Of a stretch of DNA of 64,000 nt, positions 12,104 to 25,259 are shown in pieces. This stretch comes from Ampelocalamus luodianensis (Eukaryota; Streptophyta; Magnoliopsida; Poales; Poaceae): positions 15,949,840 to 16,013,839 of the forward strand of contig CM070628.1 of NCBI GenBank assembly GCA_036346255.1. Direction: 5' to 3'. Below the pieces are notes generated by a model, which made no database searches, was not told the DNA's origin, and saw only the letters and a program-made list of their open reading frames with translations. Numbering within the stretch: position 1 is the stretch's first letter; each line of letters opens with the position of its first letter. The translations under genes were made by a program, and so were the position numbers.

Positions 12104-12111
12104 CTATAAAG
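12104..12111 (+). promoter_or_regulatory. TATA box in the 3' LTR of the 6091 element
   Basis: CTATAAAG in the same context as 6956-6963. Confidence 0.55.
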
Positions 12112-13325
12112 AGCGCACCGGGACCGCCTCATCGCTCATCACGCGACACCACCCACTCCTCCTCTCGCCTCCAATATCGCCGAATCGGCATTTCTTCACC
12201 GACGATCGCGCGCTTCGCAACATCTAGCGCCGCCGTCGGCGATCCCGAGCAACTCCGCCGTCTCTTCGGCATCGCGGCACCGAGACCTACCCGGGGCTCG
12301 CCTTCGCATCACCAGAATCCCACGGGAGCACCGCCGCCGCCACAAGCCGCATCGCGCCGCCGCTTAACGTCGTCACCGGTGACCCTTCCGCCGTGCATTC
12401 GTGCAACTACGGTGAGCATCAACATCCTCACGTTCTCCATTTCCTGTTGGCACCACCCATGTCCGCCGAGGCACCGCCCATCGCCGGCAAGCTCGACGCC
12501 GTGACGCCGCCGGTCCCGTGCCTACGTGGCACCGCCGCGTGGCTGCCACCTCGGCGCCACCTCATCATCCTGCGCCATGTCACCGCCGCGTGGCACCACA
12601 TCACAGCCCGCGTGGCAAGTCCACCACATCGCCTAGCTCTCGGCTCGGTGGAATCGGTCCACCGTGGGCCGAGTCAATGACGCGGGGGCCCCACTTGTCA
12701 GTGAAACAAATTATTTCCCTTTAGGAAACTAATTCGGCTGGAAAAAGAAAATCCTATGCTGACATCATGCTTGCGCAATAATTAGATTTTTCTTTAGAAA
12801 AATAATTCAAGAAATTCAATAAAATCTGAAAATTAGGTTTTATTTAGATTTAGAACTTCCCGGGGTTCGTTCTCCCTCATACGAACTCCGATTTCGTCCA
12901 TTCAAATTTCTATATTCCTATAAAATCAAGATCTAGCCATCTAAACCAAAATCATTTGATTTTGGGTTCATTTGACCTGTAATTCTTTTAAATCCTAATT
13001 TATCATTTCATGTAATTTCAATCTTCTAAAATTCATATCTTTTGCTCCCGAACTCCGTTTTAGTCCATTCAAGTTGGTAAATTCATATAAAATTATTATC
13101 TAGCTAACTAAAGTAAAATATTTCTATTTGGAGTTAATTTGATCTGTCCTTTTGAATTTATTTGAATTTGAGTTGAATTTGTTGTATTTGCACGATTAGA
13201 GTTCGACGACTTCGGAGAATCAGATTTCGACGCTGACTAAAGAGCAACATAAGAGGATTGATTTTGACTGTATGATCATCGTGATCGTACCCTTGGACTA
13301 CCTGAAGATAGTACTTGTGAGTACT

Positions 13326-13415
13326 AGGTGACCTGTTAAGAAAAACAACGTCACCTCAACACCAGAAGTTCTGTTAAGGTGATCTGTTAAGAAAAACAAC
13401 GTTACCTCATCAAGC
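13326..13415 (+). repeat. 51-bp tandem pair with short inverted repeats in the LTR
   Basis: AGGTGACCTGTTAAG at 13326 and AGGTGATCTGTTAAG at 13377 start two similar units ending in ACGTCACCTC and ACGTTACCTC. In the first unit AGGTGAC can pair with GTCACCT. The 5' LTR has the same pair near 8155-8245. Confidence 0.65.
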
Positions 13416-16400
13416 AAGGCAAGTTATACCCTTGATCATATTCATCCTACTATTTTAAATTATTTATATTCTGTTTTAAATTATTACTGCATGCTTATTT
13501 ATATCAGTAATCTTAAATTCCTGTTTTAAATATATAGTTATGCCTAAAATCCTTTGTATGGCCAATGTTGATATTGAATCAAACACATTGTCACCCTAGA
13601 TCAAACCTGGTTGATACGATAGTATGAACTGGGATCATTTAAACGTATTGCTTAGCCATGCTTTTAGACCAAACTTGTTTTGGGAATTTCACCATCAATC
13701 AATTATTGATTAAATTGTACCCTTGGCATCGTGTGTCATGGGAGTTTTACAAATGACTTGGAAAATAAAATAAAATGATGGTTTGGACTTGGTGAAATGG
13801 ATGATTGGTGGAGTGCGAGTTCATGCAGGCTTAATCTGGTTAGGGTTAAGGCCCATGGGTTTTATTGGAAAGTTGCCCAAGTTAGTTGGGACCGGTCTTG
13901 GCGCATGATGCTACGCCTAACCGTACCACCACATGTCTCGTATGGGCGGGACTTGGCTAAATAATTTGTAATGTCTTAGTGTCGTTTGTGCTATGTTGTT
14001 GGTATGGGCGTTGGTCAGACATTAGAACCATCTGGCGCAAGAGGGGGCTTCCGGAGGATGGCCAATCCAATGGTAGCGAAACCTTAGCGGGCACGAATAC
14101 ATTAAGATAGAACATTGAAAAGGCCTCGACACGTGCTCTAGACCGCTTACCAAAGGTAGTGAGCGGTGGCATAGATATATGCCGGACAAACTAGAGAAGT
14201 CTTGTCATGTGGGTAAAGCTGTACAACCTCTGCAGAGTGTAAAACTATTCGAATAGCCGTGTCCGCGGTTATGGACATGCTAGCAGAACTACTCAAAGTT
14301 AGACTATGATTTTGTCGGAAAAAGACTTCTTCAAAACTGGTTTATCCAATTGGGAATGAGGCAAACAACCATGTGATAGGAGGATATCCTTCACCATTCT
14401 TGTGTGAACGTTATCTGACTATAAAATTGAGAATTTTATAAACTTTAGTTATAGAATAACTGCTTTGGAATCTAGTACCAGTATTTAAAGAAAATGCTGC
14501 TTTATGCAAATAACTTTATAAGCCATCCTTTGTTACATCCATATGCATGTCATTCTGTTACTTGACGGGTGTAACTTGCGAGCACGGAAGTTGTGCTCAT
14601 TCTTGCTTATGCAAACAAATTTCAGAGGAGAAGGACTTTGCTACCGATGTGGATCTCGACGACTAGGCCGCTTCCCCAGTCGATTGCCTGTGGCAAATTA
14701 ATTGGACCCTACTACATCTTCGTCTTCCGCTATGTTTATTTTATTGTGGGTCTGTAAGCCTCCTTTGTAATCAACTCTGTTATTATTTATTAATAAGGTT
14801 GTGATGTGAATTTGTTATCATTTTGTTTACTGTGTGAACTAGCCACTGATCATGGGACTGGTCCAGAAATGCACAGAGGATCTGGGTGTATTAATACCCG
14901 GGTCTGACACCCCATGTTCTCTAACATGTGTTCACATTATTGATTCGATATCCCTATATCCATGACCGGTGAAACATGGTCATCAATCAATATATGCGCC
15001 GGTCGTGGAGTCACTGGTGTTCTGATCAGTGACATTCGACTAGGGATACTTTTAAGAACGACATCATACAAGTCGAAGAGTTTCACCAACAAGTCACATA
15101 CTTGTTGATCTTCAGAACTAACGATTCATTCAAGGAACAGAATAACATTTATTCAAGAACTCATAAACATAGACGTGATACAGTCATTTTCATGATTGCC
15201 TCTAGGGCATATCACCAACAACCACTCCCTCAACTCCGGCTGACACTCACCGGATCTAGCCACCACCGGATCGGCGACACCGGCGCTGGTTGCCCCGACA
15301 ACGCCATCCCTCGCTCGGATGCGGCAGCCATCAACTCCAGGCCGCCCCTCTACTTTGGATGGCTACCATCGGTGTCTCCTATGCCATCTCGCTCCCCTCT
15401 GTTCGGTTCGACGGGATGAACTTTCTGGAGTGGACTGTTCACCTGCAGATTCGCCTTAACAGCTAGTGCCTCTGGGGTCATCTCATTGGCGAGCACCCCT
15501 GTTCGCCTCGCCCTACGCCTCTGGTTCTGCCTACTCTTCCTGCTGGTGTGGATTAGACTGCTCAGGAGGTCGCCACTGTTGCTTTGGAGCAGGCCCTAGA
15601 GCTCTACCAGTCTGAGCCGCACGCATACGAGAGATGGTAGGATGCCGAAGCTCGTGCTACCACCATCCTGGTGGGAAGCATGCCAATGGTTATCTCCATG
15701 GATACGGTAGAGCTGTCAGTGACTCAGTTGATGTGGGAGCATCTTTGAGCTCACTACCAATCGACGAGTGATGCTATGTACCTTTCTGTCGTGCACTAGG
15801 CGTACTCCCTTCAGTAGGTTGATGCCACTATGGATGACTTCTACCAGTAGATGTCTGAGGTGTGGCGTTAACTCAACTCTCTAGGGTTGGATGTCCGCTG
15901 AACCTGTCCGTACTGTGTGTGGATCTGTGCTCACTAGGAAACTCAACATCTCTATGACTTCCTGACATGTCTCTAGCCTTATTTCGAGACCGTACGTGCT
16001 TAGCTCTTGACTCTCCACTCGCTCCAGATCTTGGTGGAGACCCCCACAGGTGTTCGTGTTGAGGACACTCATTTTCGTGGCATGGCTCCGATACAGGCTA
16101 TCTTGTTTGCTTTAGCATCTGTTCCTTCAGCACCGACCATAGTCCCTCTAGCTCCCGTAGCTCCAGTGGTTGTTGCCTCTACTGCTCGTCTCTGCTGCAT
16201 CTACTGTCAGTGTGATGGTCACAAGTACCCAGATTGATACAAGAGGAGGGACCAAGGTCGCAGAGGGGCATCCACCGAAGGGCTCTATAATTTCTTCCTA
16301 CTCAAGAGCTGGCGACTCTCATTAGGGCTCCTCCAATGACGCCACATAGTAGATGCTCTCCCTCTCCAGCGCATCGGTGTAGACTCGTCCTTAGACTCCT

Positions 16401-16857
16401 TGGGCTTTGCTCATCTGGCTCTTACTTCTCAGTAGTTCCCTCGTTAGGTATCTTGTCTCTATGGACTTGGACCCTAGTGCTTCCTTTCACATGACACCAG
16501 ATTCTACTCACCTCACTTTTGTGAGTTCCACAACTCTTCCTTCCACTGTTCAAACTACGGATGATACCTCTCTTCTTGTTGTAGGCCGAGACATCCTTTC
16601 CACTTCTTTCTTTCAATCAGACTCTTGTTTTGTCCAGGACCACCACACGGGGAATCTACTTGGTACTGGCCCTCGGCGTTGTGATTCGCAGCGTCTTTGG
16701 AAGCTCGACTGGCTGCACCTTTCTTCTGTTGTCTCCATCAGTTAGTCATCCACTACCACTACCTCTACTTTTGCTGCGTTATCTACTACTTCTTTCGCTC
16801 AGTGGCACCATCATTTGGGTCATCTCTATGGACCGTGTCTCTCATCACTAGTAGGTC

Positions 16858-17702
16858 GTGGTGTTCTTGTGTCTATTTCTAGTGACACCTCTTTATATTG
16901 TATGGGTTGCAAGCTTGGCAAGTAGCTACAGCTCTCCTATCCCTCTAGTGATTTTTTCTGCTCGTCCTTTTGACCTTGTTCACTCTGATGTTTGGGGTCC
17001 AACACCCTTCATTTCGAAAGAGGGTCATCGATACAATGTGATCTTTATTAATGATCATTCTCATCATACTTTGGTCTACTTCATATTCTCTCGTAGTCAG
17101 GTAATATCTATTTACCAGATGTTTGCCACCATGGTTTGTACTCAGTTTGATTTGGCCATTCGTGCTTTTCGTGTTGACTCTGCTAGAAAATACCTATCTG
17201 TTACTTTGCGTTGCTTTGTCACTAAGCAAGGTACTCTTCCCCAGTACTCTTTCCCTGGTGCTCATGCTCAGAATGGTGTCTCTAAGCGTAAGCATTGTCA
17301 CTTGCTTGAGATAACTCCCGCTCTCATGCTATTGCCTCCTTTGTTCCACCCCACTTCTTGGCTGAGGTTGTCTTCACTACTGACTTCCTCATCAACATGC
17401 ATCCTTCCACTGCTCTTCAGCGCTCTACTCCTGTCAAGCGTCTCTACGGTCAGGCTCTAGAGTACAGTCACCTTCGCTATTTTGGCTGTGTTTGCTTCAT
17501 CCTTCTTCCACCTCGTGAGTGCACTAAGCTGACTGCCCAATCAGTTGAGTGTGTTTTTCTTGGCTACATTCTTGAGCATAAGGGTTATAGCTGCTATGAC
17601 CATGTTTCTTGTCTAGTGAGGATCTCTCAAAATGTCACATTTGGTGAGTCCAGACCTTACTACCCTCATTCCCCCTACTGTCATTTCAGATTCTCTTGTT
17701 GA
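16858..17702 (+). pseudogene. Integrase remnant of the old copia
   Basis: FDLVHSDVWGPTPFISKEGHRYNVIFINDHS is split here only by the 20-residue limit of quotation: the pieces are FDLVHSDVWGPTPF and then VIFINDHSHHTLVYF. D of HSDVWG is the first catalytic residue. RVDSARKYLS matches the SDNGGEY region with changes around the second Asp. HAQNGVSKRKHCHLLE covers the third position, where the catalytic Glu is replaced by Lys. The integrase tail HLRYFGCVCFILLPP (17470 onward) continues in another frame. Clearly non-functional. Confidence 0.82.
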
Positions 17703-18075
17703 GTCGATCTCCTTTCTGACTTTTCTTGACCCTCAGCTTTCCACTTTCGTTTTGTTTCTGCCTCCACATTCTTCACTTCTCTCTCGTCTGGCTCCATCTG
17801 TTCCCTCTCAGTTGGAGGTTCCTTTCAGCTCTTTTGTTGAGATTTTGCCCTTTCCCCTGCACTACTCTTGCCGTCCTCAGACTATTCCTTCTTCTCCAGC
17901 TGAGCCTCCATCCTTGCTGGGTCCTATTCCCATCTCTTATTCTCCATCCTTACTGGGTCCTGTTCCTATCTTTCTTCTCCGTCCTTGTTGGGTCTTGCTC
18001 CACCTTCTCCTCACAGATACGATCTTTGCAATCATCGCACTGTCAAGCCTCCTGAGCGCTATGGCTTTGTAGCCA

Positions 18076-18950
18076 TTGCTCTTTCTGAGCCTACAACCTA
18101 TTATGAGGCTGTTGCTCACCCTGAGTGGCAGCTCGCGATGTCTGAGGAGATTGCTACTTTGGAGCGTACTAGCACTTGGGATCTTGTGCCCTTACCTGCG
18201 CATGTGCAAGTGGGTGTACAAGATCAAGACCCGCTTGGACGATTCTTTTGAGCGCTACAAGGCTCGTCTTGTGGTGTGTGGTTTTCAGTAGGAGCATTGT
18301 TGTGACTACAATGAGACCTTCGCTCATGTCGCCCACATGACCATTGTTCATACTCTCCTTGTTGTGGCCTCTGTTCGAAAGTGGTCCATCTCCCAGTTAG
18401 ATGTCAAGAATGTCTTTCTCAATGGTGAGCTGTGTGAGGAGGTATGATTTGTCACCTTTTTCGCTCTCTCTATGGGCTTAAGCAAGCCCTTCGTCGCTCT
18501 CTCTATGGGTTTGCTTCGTCGCTCTTTCTATGGGCTCAAGCAAGCCCTTCGTGCCTTGTTTGACTACTTATTCTCTGTTGTCACTGCTACCCTCTTTGTA
18601 CACACCTCTCCTTGGGGTTGGACGTTACTCCTTTTCTATGTGGATGATATGATCATTGCTGGGGATGATTCTCAGTACATTAATTTTGTGAAGGGGTGTC
18701 TCAATGAGCAATTCTTAATGTCTACTTTAGTTCCTCTTCGTTACTTCTTTGGGATTGAGGTCACTTCTACGCCTGAGGGCTACTACCTCTCCCAGGAAAA
18801 CTACATTCAAGATATATTTGTTCACACTTGTCTCACTAATCAGCGTATGGTGGACACTCCTATGGAGCTTAGTGTTCACCTTCAGCACATTGATTGGGAG
18901 CCTCTTGAGGATCCCACTCGCTACCGCCACCTTGTTTAGAGCCTCATCTG
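18076..18950 (+). pseudogene. Reverse transcriptase remnant of the old copia
   Basis: The RT can be followed across frames: STWDLVPLP near 18172, RYKARLVVCGFQ near 18255, LDVKNVFLNGELCEEV near 18398, YGLKQALR near 18530, FYVDDMIIAGDD near 18636, and YLSQENYIQDI near 18783. YVDD is kept, but several stops and frameshifts break the whole. A local repetition of the YGLKQA coding region is described separately. Confidence 0.85.
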
Positions 18951-19204
18951 GGATCAGTCGACTTGACATTTCTCATCCAGTTCACATTCTGAGTTAGTTT
19001 GTTTCTGCTCCCACTCAGCTCCACCACAATCACCTTCTTCGTATTCTGCGATATCTTTGCGGGACCATCAGTCGTCGCCTTTTCTTTCCTCGCTCCAGCT
19101 CTCTGCAACTTCAAGCATACTTTGGTGCATCCTAGGCTAGCTATTCTTCTGATCGTCGATATCTTCCTACCTATTGTGTTTTCCTTGGTTCCTCTCTAAT
19201 TGCC

Positions 19205-19510
19205 TGAAAGATCATGAAGCATACTATCATTTGTCGTTCGAGTGCTGAGGCTCAGTTACGAGCTATGGCGGTGTTGACAGCTGAGATCACTTGGCTTCGG
19301 TGGCTACTTGAGGATTTCGGTGTTTTAGTTTTTGCACTGAGTCATCTCTTACCAGACAACACTGGTGCGATCATCATTGCTCGAGATCTAGTGAAGCATA
19401 AGCTCACCAAGCTCATTAGAGTAGATGTTCATACTTGAGATCGCAGGTGCAGGACCAAATTATGATATTCAGTGTGTGCATTTGGATCTTCAATTAACAT
19501 ATTTCTTCAC
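19205..19510 (+). pseudogene. RNase H remnant of the old copia
   Basis: CRSSAEAQLRAMAVLTAEI and WLRWLLEDFGV match the copia RNase H signature (SRSSAEAEYRA...WL..LL.ELG). PDNTGAIIIA follows, with Ser/Lys positions changed. The end LTYFFTKAH corresponds to the usual DILTKPL region close to the 3' LTR. Confidence 0.8.
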
Positions 19511-19560
19511 CAAGGCACATACTACTTGTATATTTTGGCCTTTTGGCCCATTGGAATAGA

Positions 19561-20847
19561 TCAAGAGTTCATTTCAACAGTATAAATCCTAATCCTATTA
19601 GGATTCGGATATGAATCCTTGTAGAGCAAATCTCCAAGTCCTAGTAGGTTAGGATGTCGGTCACCCATACTCAACATTTCTTGTAGGTTTTCTCCATTCC
19701 AAATGGGGCCTAAGGCTAAGCTATCAAAAAACCTGGTCCACTTGAGGGAAACAAGGCTAGGCCCGAGCTTGGGTGTACATGTTGGGCCGGGCTGTCCTAC
19801 CATTGTGTATTTGAAAAGAACAACAATGCTTGTCCATAAATAACCTAAATTGTCCATCAAGCCTCAAATATGATGAAGATTGAACCTTGTAGGCATGATC
19901 ACCGAAGTGTGGCTCGATCTTTCGTGGTGAAAGGTAGCAGAAGTAGTATAACTCCCTATTCACAAAAGATGCAAACCAAAGAATCAAGAGATAACTAGCT
20001 CGACAGCAACTTGGTGTAGATGCAACCAGAGCCAAAGTAGTCTCCAACCTGCACACAAAGTTGCACACGAATTAGTAGGGAAAGGATCCCGAAGATCAAC
20101 TCACAAACTCTAATCTCAAGGATGGAACTCACGCGGAAAGAAGTAAACTCTAAATATTATCTCGACTGCTTAAAAATTAGAGTTGGTGGTTGTCCGTCCT
20201 CCCCTCCCCCACCCCATCGCTATGCGTTGCTACTAATCGTCCCAACCCATCCGCTCCTCTCCTCCTTGCACGTGCGGCCATGACCTGATGCCCCAACCGC
20301 CCATTTCTCCCTCCTCCTCCTCGAGTCGTCATGCTTCCTCCCCAATTTTTTCTCTGCCTTGGCTACCTTGCATTTCCTATTGTTGTGCACCCCCACCCCA
20401 CGCCGCTGCACATCCATTGCTCCACCCCTTTTTATGGGTGCCAACACTCTACCGCTAGCGACCTCCCCTTGGGCACAAGAGGCCTCCTACTGTCCTCCCC
20501 CGACGCTGCCACCCAAGACATCGTTGCTATCAATGGATCCCTCACGCCTCACGCCATCGGTTCAGCCTGAGCCTCCATCAGTTTCGCTACCACCTTGGCT
20601 ACTTCAACCATAGCGCGGGCTTACCTGACTCGGCCACCACACCAGCTCGCCGTTGATGCTACCTATTCCGGACACCACCGATCTCCACCACCTCCCTATC
20701 GATAGATCTAACGTGCCTCCCTCTCGGGTTCCCAATGGTGCTCCTCACCGATAGATCGACTGTGGCCACATCAGTTACTCCAACCATGGTGACGGTTCAT
20801 TGTGGTTCTGCTGGTCACCGCATTCTCTGGTGCCAAGCTAATGGTGG
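19561..20847 (+). other. Unassigned DNA between the old copia and the Tekay-like element
   Basis: The first 600 bases are of mixed composition and may include the 3' LTR of the old copia (CCTAATCCTATTAGGATTC near 19590 is LTR-like). From about 20170 the DNA becomes GC- and pyrimidine-rich with short proline/alanine-rich open frames that match nothing I recognise. The stretch continues at 35643 once the gypsy insertion is removed. Confidence 0.45.
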
Positions 20848-23800
20848 TGTGGGGACCCCCGGTTATTGGAAATGTTACTAATTAAATTCATACTGTAGCA
20901 CAATTATTAATGAAGGAACAGTGCTGCCCCTTTATTAATACCAGGCTAAAGATATAAATTTAACAAGTGACAAATCCAGTAAACAGGATTCCCGGATATA
21001 TATGATTCTCAATGGTTCCCAGGATCAATGACCATTGCATATATATCCTTCATCAACATTGCATCAAACACATACTAGTCATACATTGATATAATTAAAC
21101 ATAAGGTTACATCATTCTGTTAATACTCAATATTAAGTGACTTGGTCACTTTAACGATATCTGTGGAAGCAAAATAAGCGGAAAAGGTCCACCAATGGCC
21201 CCATCCACCGCGAGCAATTGCGTGGAGGAAAGAAGTAGCGTTACTCGTTAGCGTCACCCGATCGGCGCTAACGGTACTTCATCTGAAAACCGTCCTCACC
21301 GCAACAATAGGTGGTAGCACCTTGAGTACGGAAGGTACTCGACAAGTCTTACTCAAAATAATAAAATAAAGTGGTGATTAGAGCCTAACCAAAGGAGTAG
21401 AGTTTTTACATGCATAAGGTTACAACAGAAGATATAAAGGTTCAAATTTGCATAAGCGATACATCTTAACCTACAAAGGCTAAATTTTGATAAGCGATTT
21501 AATAAATCAAAGTTTGCTTAAAACAGTAAGTAAATGGCTTAAAAGTAAACAGTACAGTGCATGATTCCCTCATGCCAGCCGAAAATAAACCAAAACCAGA
21601 TTTTTGAACATCAAAACTTCTATCTGAGATGACATCAATTCAAGTTATCGTCCATGACCGTGGACACGGCTATTCGAACAGATTTATACCTGCAGGGTGT
21701 ACATCTTTACCCACATGACTTAGTTAGCCGTTGCCTTCGGATGCCTCCGAATGATGACACACTTCCTTTGGTATGCCGACCGGGGAAACTAAGATTTGGT
21801 ATTTTTCAACAAGCTAACACTATTGAGTTGGACCCCCATGTGTGAACTAATCCCATAGTGTAGGCTACACCACCCACTAACCACAGGGCACACATGTTGT
21901 GTCAGTAATGCCGATCCAAACAATTTAAAAACGAATTGGGCTCACCACCCATAATAGAATGCTATCGGCACCATTAAGGTATCGTATATGCGACGAGGCA
22001 CATATACGCCCTCACCCTCCTAAGAACATCGACATCTTGACATACAAAGCTCACATGGCATAAGACACAGTCCTCGGACCTAAGCATCTATGCCATGCAA
22101 GGCCAATACACATATCCTTACTCTCCTGTTTCCAACTCAATAGTCTCAACATTTTACTTAACCAAACAGCGCCCATACTTCGCATGTGGAAATACGTGGG
22201 GACTTGAATTGAATAATCAGAGTTCGGTCCTTAATTAACCCGGACAAGTCCACCACAAAACCCAATCTCGTGCACGAAAGCACCATCACTAGCTTCCTCT
22301 TGTCCAGATCAATTTGAATTTCAAATACAAGACTGATTTAAAGAAACTGGACAAAGAGTTTGAAATTGACAACAGTTCAGTTGTGATTCCCATGTTTGAC
22401 AAGATATGCTTGTCAAACTCTAAAATCTCTAGACTGCATATCTAAGCCAAATCTGAGAATAGACCATATATTATACAGTACTACACTAGAGTTGAGTGTA
22501 TGGTCATAATCAAGGTAATCCACCAGTTCAGTCATAGCTAGCTATTACAAGTCACATTTTGTATTTTGGACAAATAGCATGCACAGATATCACTGGATTT
22601 GTAAAGACTATTGTACAAAATCTGGGTTCAATATGGTGCAAAGAGGATGCTTGCCTTGGTAATAATAAACTTCTGTTGCAGGTTCTGATTGCTCAGAAAA
22701 AGATTCAATTGCTTCAATAGAACCAGATTCTAAATGAAACAATAAGATCCAATAAATACCAAAACTGACAATAAGTCCAACATGGAAGAAATATGCATGA
22801 TCAATCTAGAAATGCATGATTACAGTATGCTCAAGCCATAACTACCCATAATAATGATAATAACCCATTATCTAGCTCACTGTTTTCAAAAGACAGAAAT
22901 TAGAGTTTATTGCAAAGTTCCAGTTTTCAGATTTGAAAAGAGCTGAAAACAGGACAGATTGCAATTTTTAGAAAGAGAAGTATAGATCATGCAAAAGTTC
23001 ATAAATGAATCTTAGCATGATCTTTTAGGGTAATTAATATCCCAAACCAACCTTAGTCTAACCTAACTAGTTAGATTACAACGGCTAAAGCAAAACCTAT
23101 TTTGTCGGTTGGTAGACAAGAAAGCAGAGATGATTTCAGCTAAGAGTCAAAATAGATGACGACAAGAATTGAAAGATCAACTTGTCATCTTTGCTAGGTT
23201 TAGTCAAAACCTAAATAAGATGATAGGTTGACAGGAAGAACCCTAAGTCTTGAAAATGACGGGAAAAACCGAAAGGCATAATATCAACTTTTCGGTTTGA
23301 AGCAAGATTAAGCTACGATGCTTAAGAGAATGATTAATGACAGCTCCTAAGGTCCTTAAGATGCTCGAGATGTCAAAGCTAGGGTTTTATCTTACAGAGA
23401 AAGGAAAACACCCAAGTTTACGAAACGGATGTTGATCAATAGAGAGTTAAACTACGATTTAACCTACAAAAGATACCAAATCTTTAATGCAGGTAACATC
23501 GGTGCTTAGGGATAGATAAGCAAATGATAGGAGCAAAATCCCTTTGGTGCAAGGAAGAAAATGAGCTCGAGTGGTCAACAATGGCTATGACTCAAAAGCT
23601 AGGGTTTATATATGTGGGAGTTTAGCTACTGAGGCAAGAAGGAAAGATCTAGAGTTGATGAGGTGTCCATTTAGCTAAACATCCAAAAATTAGTGTATAA
23701 TCTTTGGATAAATCCTCTCCTCTGCTCACAAAAATGGTGCACAAGTGAGAGATAAGGAAGAAGAGAGGCCAAATATGACATGTGGGTCCATTGGCGATCC

Positions 23801-25240
23801 ACGACAAGTGCGCCACACACGATCAAAAGAATATCGGCCGTTCGATTGTGAATGGGTGGTGTGATAAATAGAGGGATTAAATGATTTGAACGGTATCATT
23901 TAATATGGACCGCATCGATCTAGATCGGATGATCGAGATCCAATTGAAATCCGGAGGATCGCGGGGCTCCACTTTCAAAGATAGACGTTGGATCAAGATC
24001 CAACGATCAATTAAAAGATATACACGTCACTCTTCTTTTGATGCGGTGGCGCAGCACCGTTGGATTTAATTTCTACGGTCAGGATGTAAAATGGATCCGG
24101 ATGGTCCGATTGCATACACCCATGTGGTCCGCACGATTGAAATCCAACGATCCACCGATTTTGGGCTTTAAAGGCCCACGGTCAAAATGGAGTGCCGTAG
24201 GATTGAAATCCAAAGGCCCACATTAACGCGCGCCTCGGGTTTCAAATAGAAATAAGCGATACCGCTGGATCAAGGATGGACGGCCACGATTGTGCGGGGA
24301 TCCGGAGTCGTCCGAATGCATACACAAATCTGGGCCACACGATGAAGATCCAATGGTCCAGAGGAGTGCGAGCTTTATAACACGCGGGAAAAAGGGAAAA
24401 GCCGTAGGATTTGAATCTAACGGCTGAGATAAAAGCGCGCCTTTAGGTTTAAAACGAAAAGGGCGTCACGGTTGGATTAGAAACGAACGGTGGAGATTGA
24501 ATAGGGATCCGGAGTTGTCCGGTTGCATACACTGATCACGCTCGTTGGATTAAGATCCAACGGCAGAGATTTAAGTGGACACGTGGACAGCTCGCGGGGC
24601 GTTATTGCTTCGCCCGTTCGATTGAAGATCGACGGCTCATGTCAATCGTGGAGTTCGCTCGCGCTCGAGCGTGACCGAGCAGACAAATTTGATTGGGTTG
24701 GACCGAGACACATGAGGTCGGGTCGCTTCTGATGCAAGGGTCGGGTTTGGACCGGTTTGGTTGACCAAACCTTATTCATATATTTAAAAGGTTTGGTGGG
24801 ACTTTAAAAATAGCAAATAAATTTATAAAATCATGAAATTTTTTTGTAAGCTCTTTGGGATGATATATTTCCCAGATAAATTTCATAAACCACATTTTCA
24901 CTTTATAAAATACATAAATATCTATTTCAGGCCGAAGATATTTATTTAAAGACCATAAATTTTCTTTAAGTCCAAATAATTTCTAAAAATGCAACAAAAA
25001 TATTTTTAGCCAAGATAATTTATCTAGGCTTTAATAAAAATACTTCCCAGTCATAATACAAGTGTTACCTTGTATTCCTTTAAATATTCTAAGTAGGTTT
25101 TTGGACTTTGGCTAAAAGGAAGGTTTTATTTAGTAACAAACAACTCCCAATCGAGATTAAGAATAAGTAATGATATGAACAGTAGCCTATTACTGTTCAT
25201 AATACAGATTATTACTGTTGATAAGATTGGGGCTGTTACA
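20848..25240 (-). repeat. 3' LTR of the Tekay-like element
   Basis: 4393 bp, with termini TGTGGGG and GTTACA on the plus strand. It is mostly AT-rich with many short direct repeats of the GGATTGAAATCCAACGG type in 23850-24650. It has no coding potential. Confidence 0.95.
23605..23616 (-). promoter_or_regulatory. Possible TATA box in the 3' LTR of the Tekay-like element
   Basis: The minus strand reads CATATATAAACCCTAG about 1.6 kb into the LTR. The same motif is at 34000-34008 in the other LTR. No transcript evidence is available. Confidence 0.4.
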
Positions 25241-25241
25241 A

Positions 25242-25259
25242 ACCTACCCCCCTTAAGGA
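25242..25259 (-). promoter_or_regulatory. Polypurine tract of the Tekay-like element
   Basis: On the minus strand CCTTAAGGGGGGTAGGTT directly precedes the LTR start TGTAACAGCC. It is nearly identical to the PPT of the 6091 element. Confidence 0.85.

Larger units (their letters stand above)
6091..14909 (+). mobile_element. Gag-only gypsy-like LTR retrotransposon with 3.65-kb LTRs
   Basis: Two direct repeats (6091-9737 and 11239-14909) begin TGTAACATCCC and end GTCTGACA. They flank a 1.5-kb internal region with PBS, a zinc-knuckle gag and PPT but no protease, RT or integrase. The element is flanked by CCCCA at 6086-6090 and 14910-14914, and its removal restores the copia A LTR, so it is a complete insertion. 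The large-LTR, short-internal form fits non-autonomous large retrotransposon derivatives of plants. The LTRs are very similar, and the differences fall largely at CAG/CTG sites. Confidence 0.95.
11239..14909 (+). repeat. 3' LTR of the 6091 element
   Basis: This 3671-bp direct repeat of 6091-9737 has the same termini. It has the matching TATA (12104-12111, CTATAAAG). The length difference comes from many small indels, mostly at CAG/CTG or CG-rich sites. Confidence 0.95.
1..15220 (-). mobile_element. Ty1/copia retrotransposon A (Angela-like), interrupted and cut by the window edge
   Basis: Read on the minus strand, the order is 5' LTR (15220-4803, split), PBS, leader, gag, protease, integrase, reverse transcriptase. 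RNase H and the 3' LTR lie left of the window. Protease-integrase-RT order defines Ty1/copia. The LTR opens TGTTGGTGATATGCCCTAGA and ends CCCAACA, which resembles the Angela/BARE/RIRE1 group as I know it; that clade call is from memory. A closely related copy lies at 44653-52143 in the opposite orientation. A gag-only gypsy-like element (6091-14909) sits inside the 5' LTR. The right target duplication should be ACCAC at 15221-15225; its partner is outside the window. Several frameshifts break the polyprotein. Confidence 0.93.
4803..15220 (-). repeat. Copia A 5' LTR, split by a nested element
   Basis: The LTR consists of 4803-6090 plus 14915-15220, about 1594 bp in total, matching the 1590-bp LTR of copia B at 50554-52143. 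Its termini in coding orientation are TGTTGG and CCAACA. The split site reads across cleanly when 6091-14914 is removed. Nothing here is coding. Confidence 0.92.
15221..19560 (+). mobile_element. Old, heavily degraded Ty1/copia element
   Basis: Fragments of one copia polyprotein run in order on the plus strand through many stops and frameshifts: gag near 15417 (MNFLEWTVHLQIRL), protease-like SFHMTPDSTHLTF near 16485, integrase near 16960-17460, RT 18080-18950, and RNase H 19214-19438. No LTR could be defined; the 5' end was cut by the copia A insertion at 15220, and the 3' LTR border near 19500 is unclear. It is a different and older family than copia A and B. Confidence 0.88.

Noticed and set aside
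19561..20847. Possible Helitron or host gene in the unassigned stretch
   Set aside because: I found no TC...CTRR ends with hairpin and no domain-bearing frame; left as unassigned.
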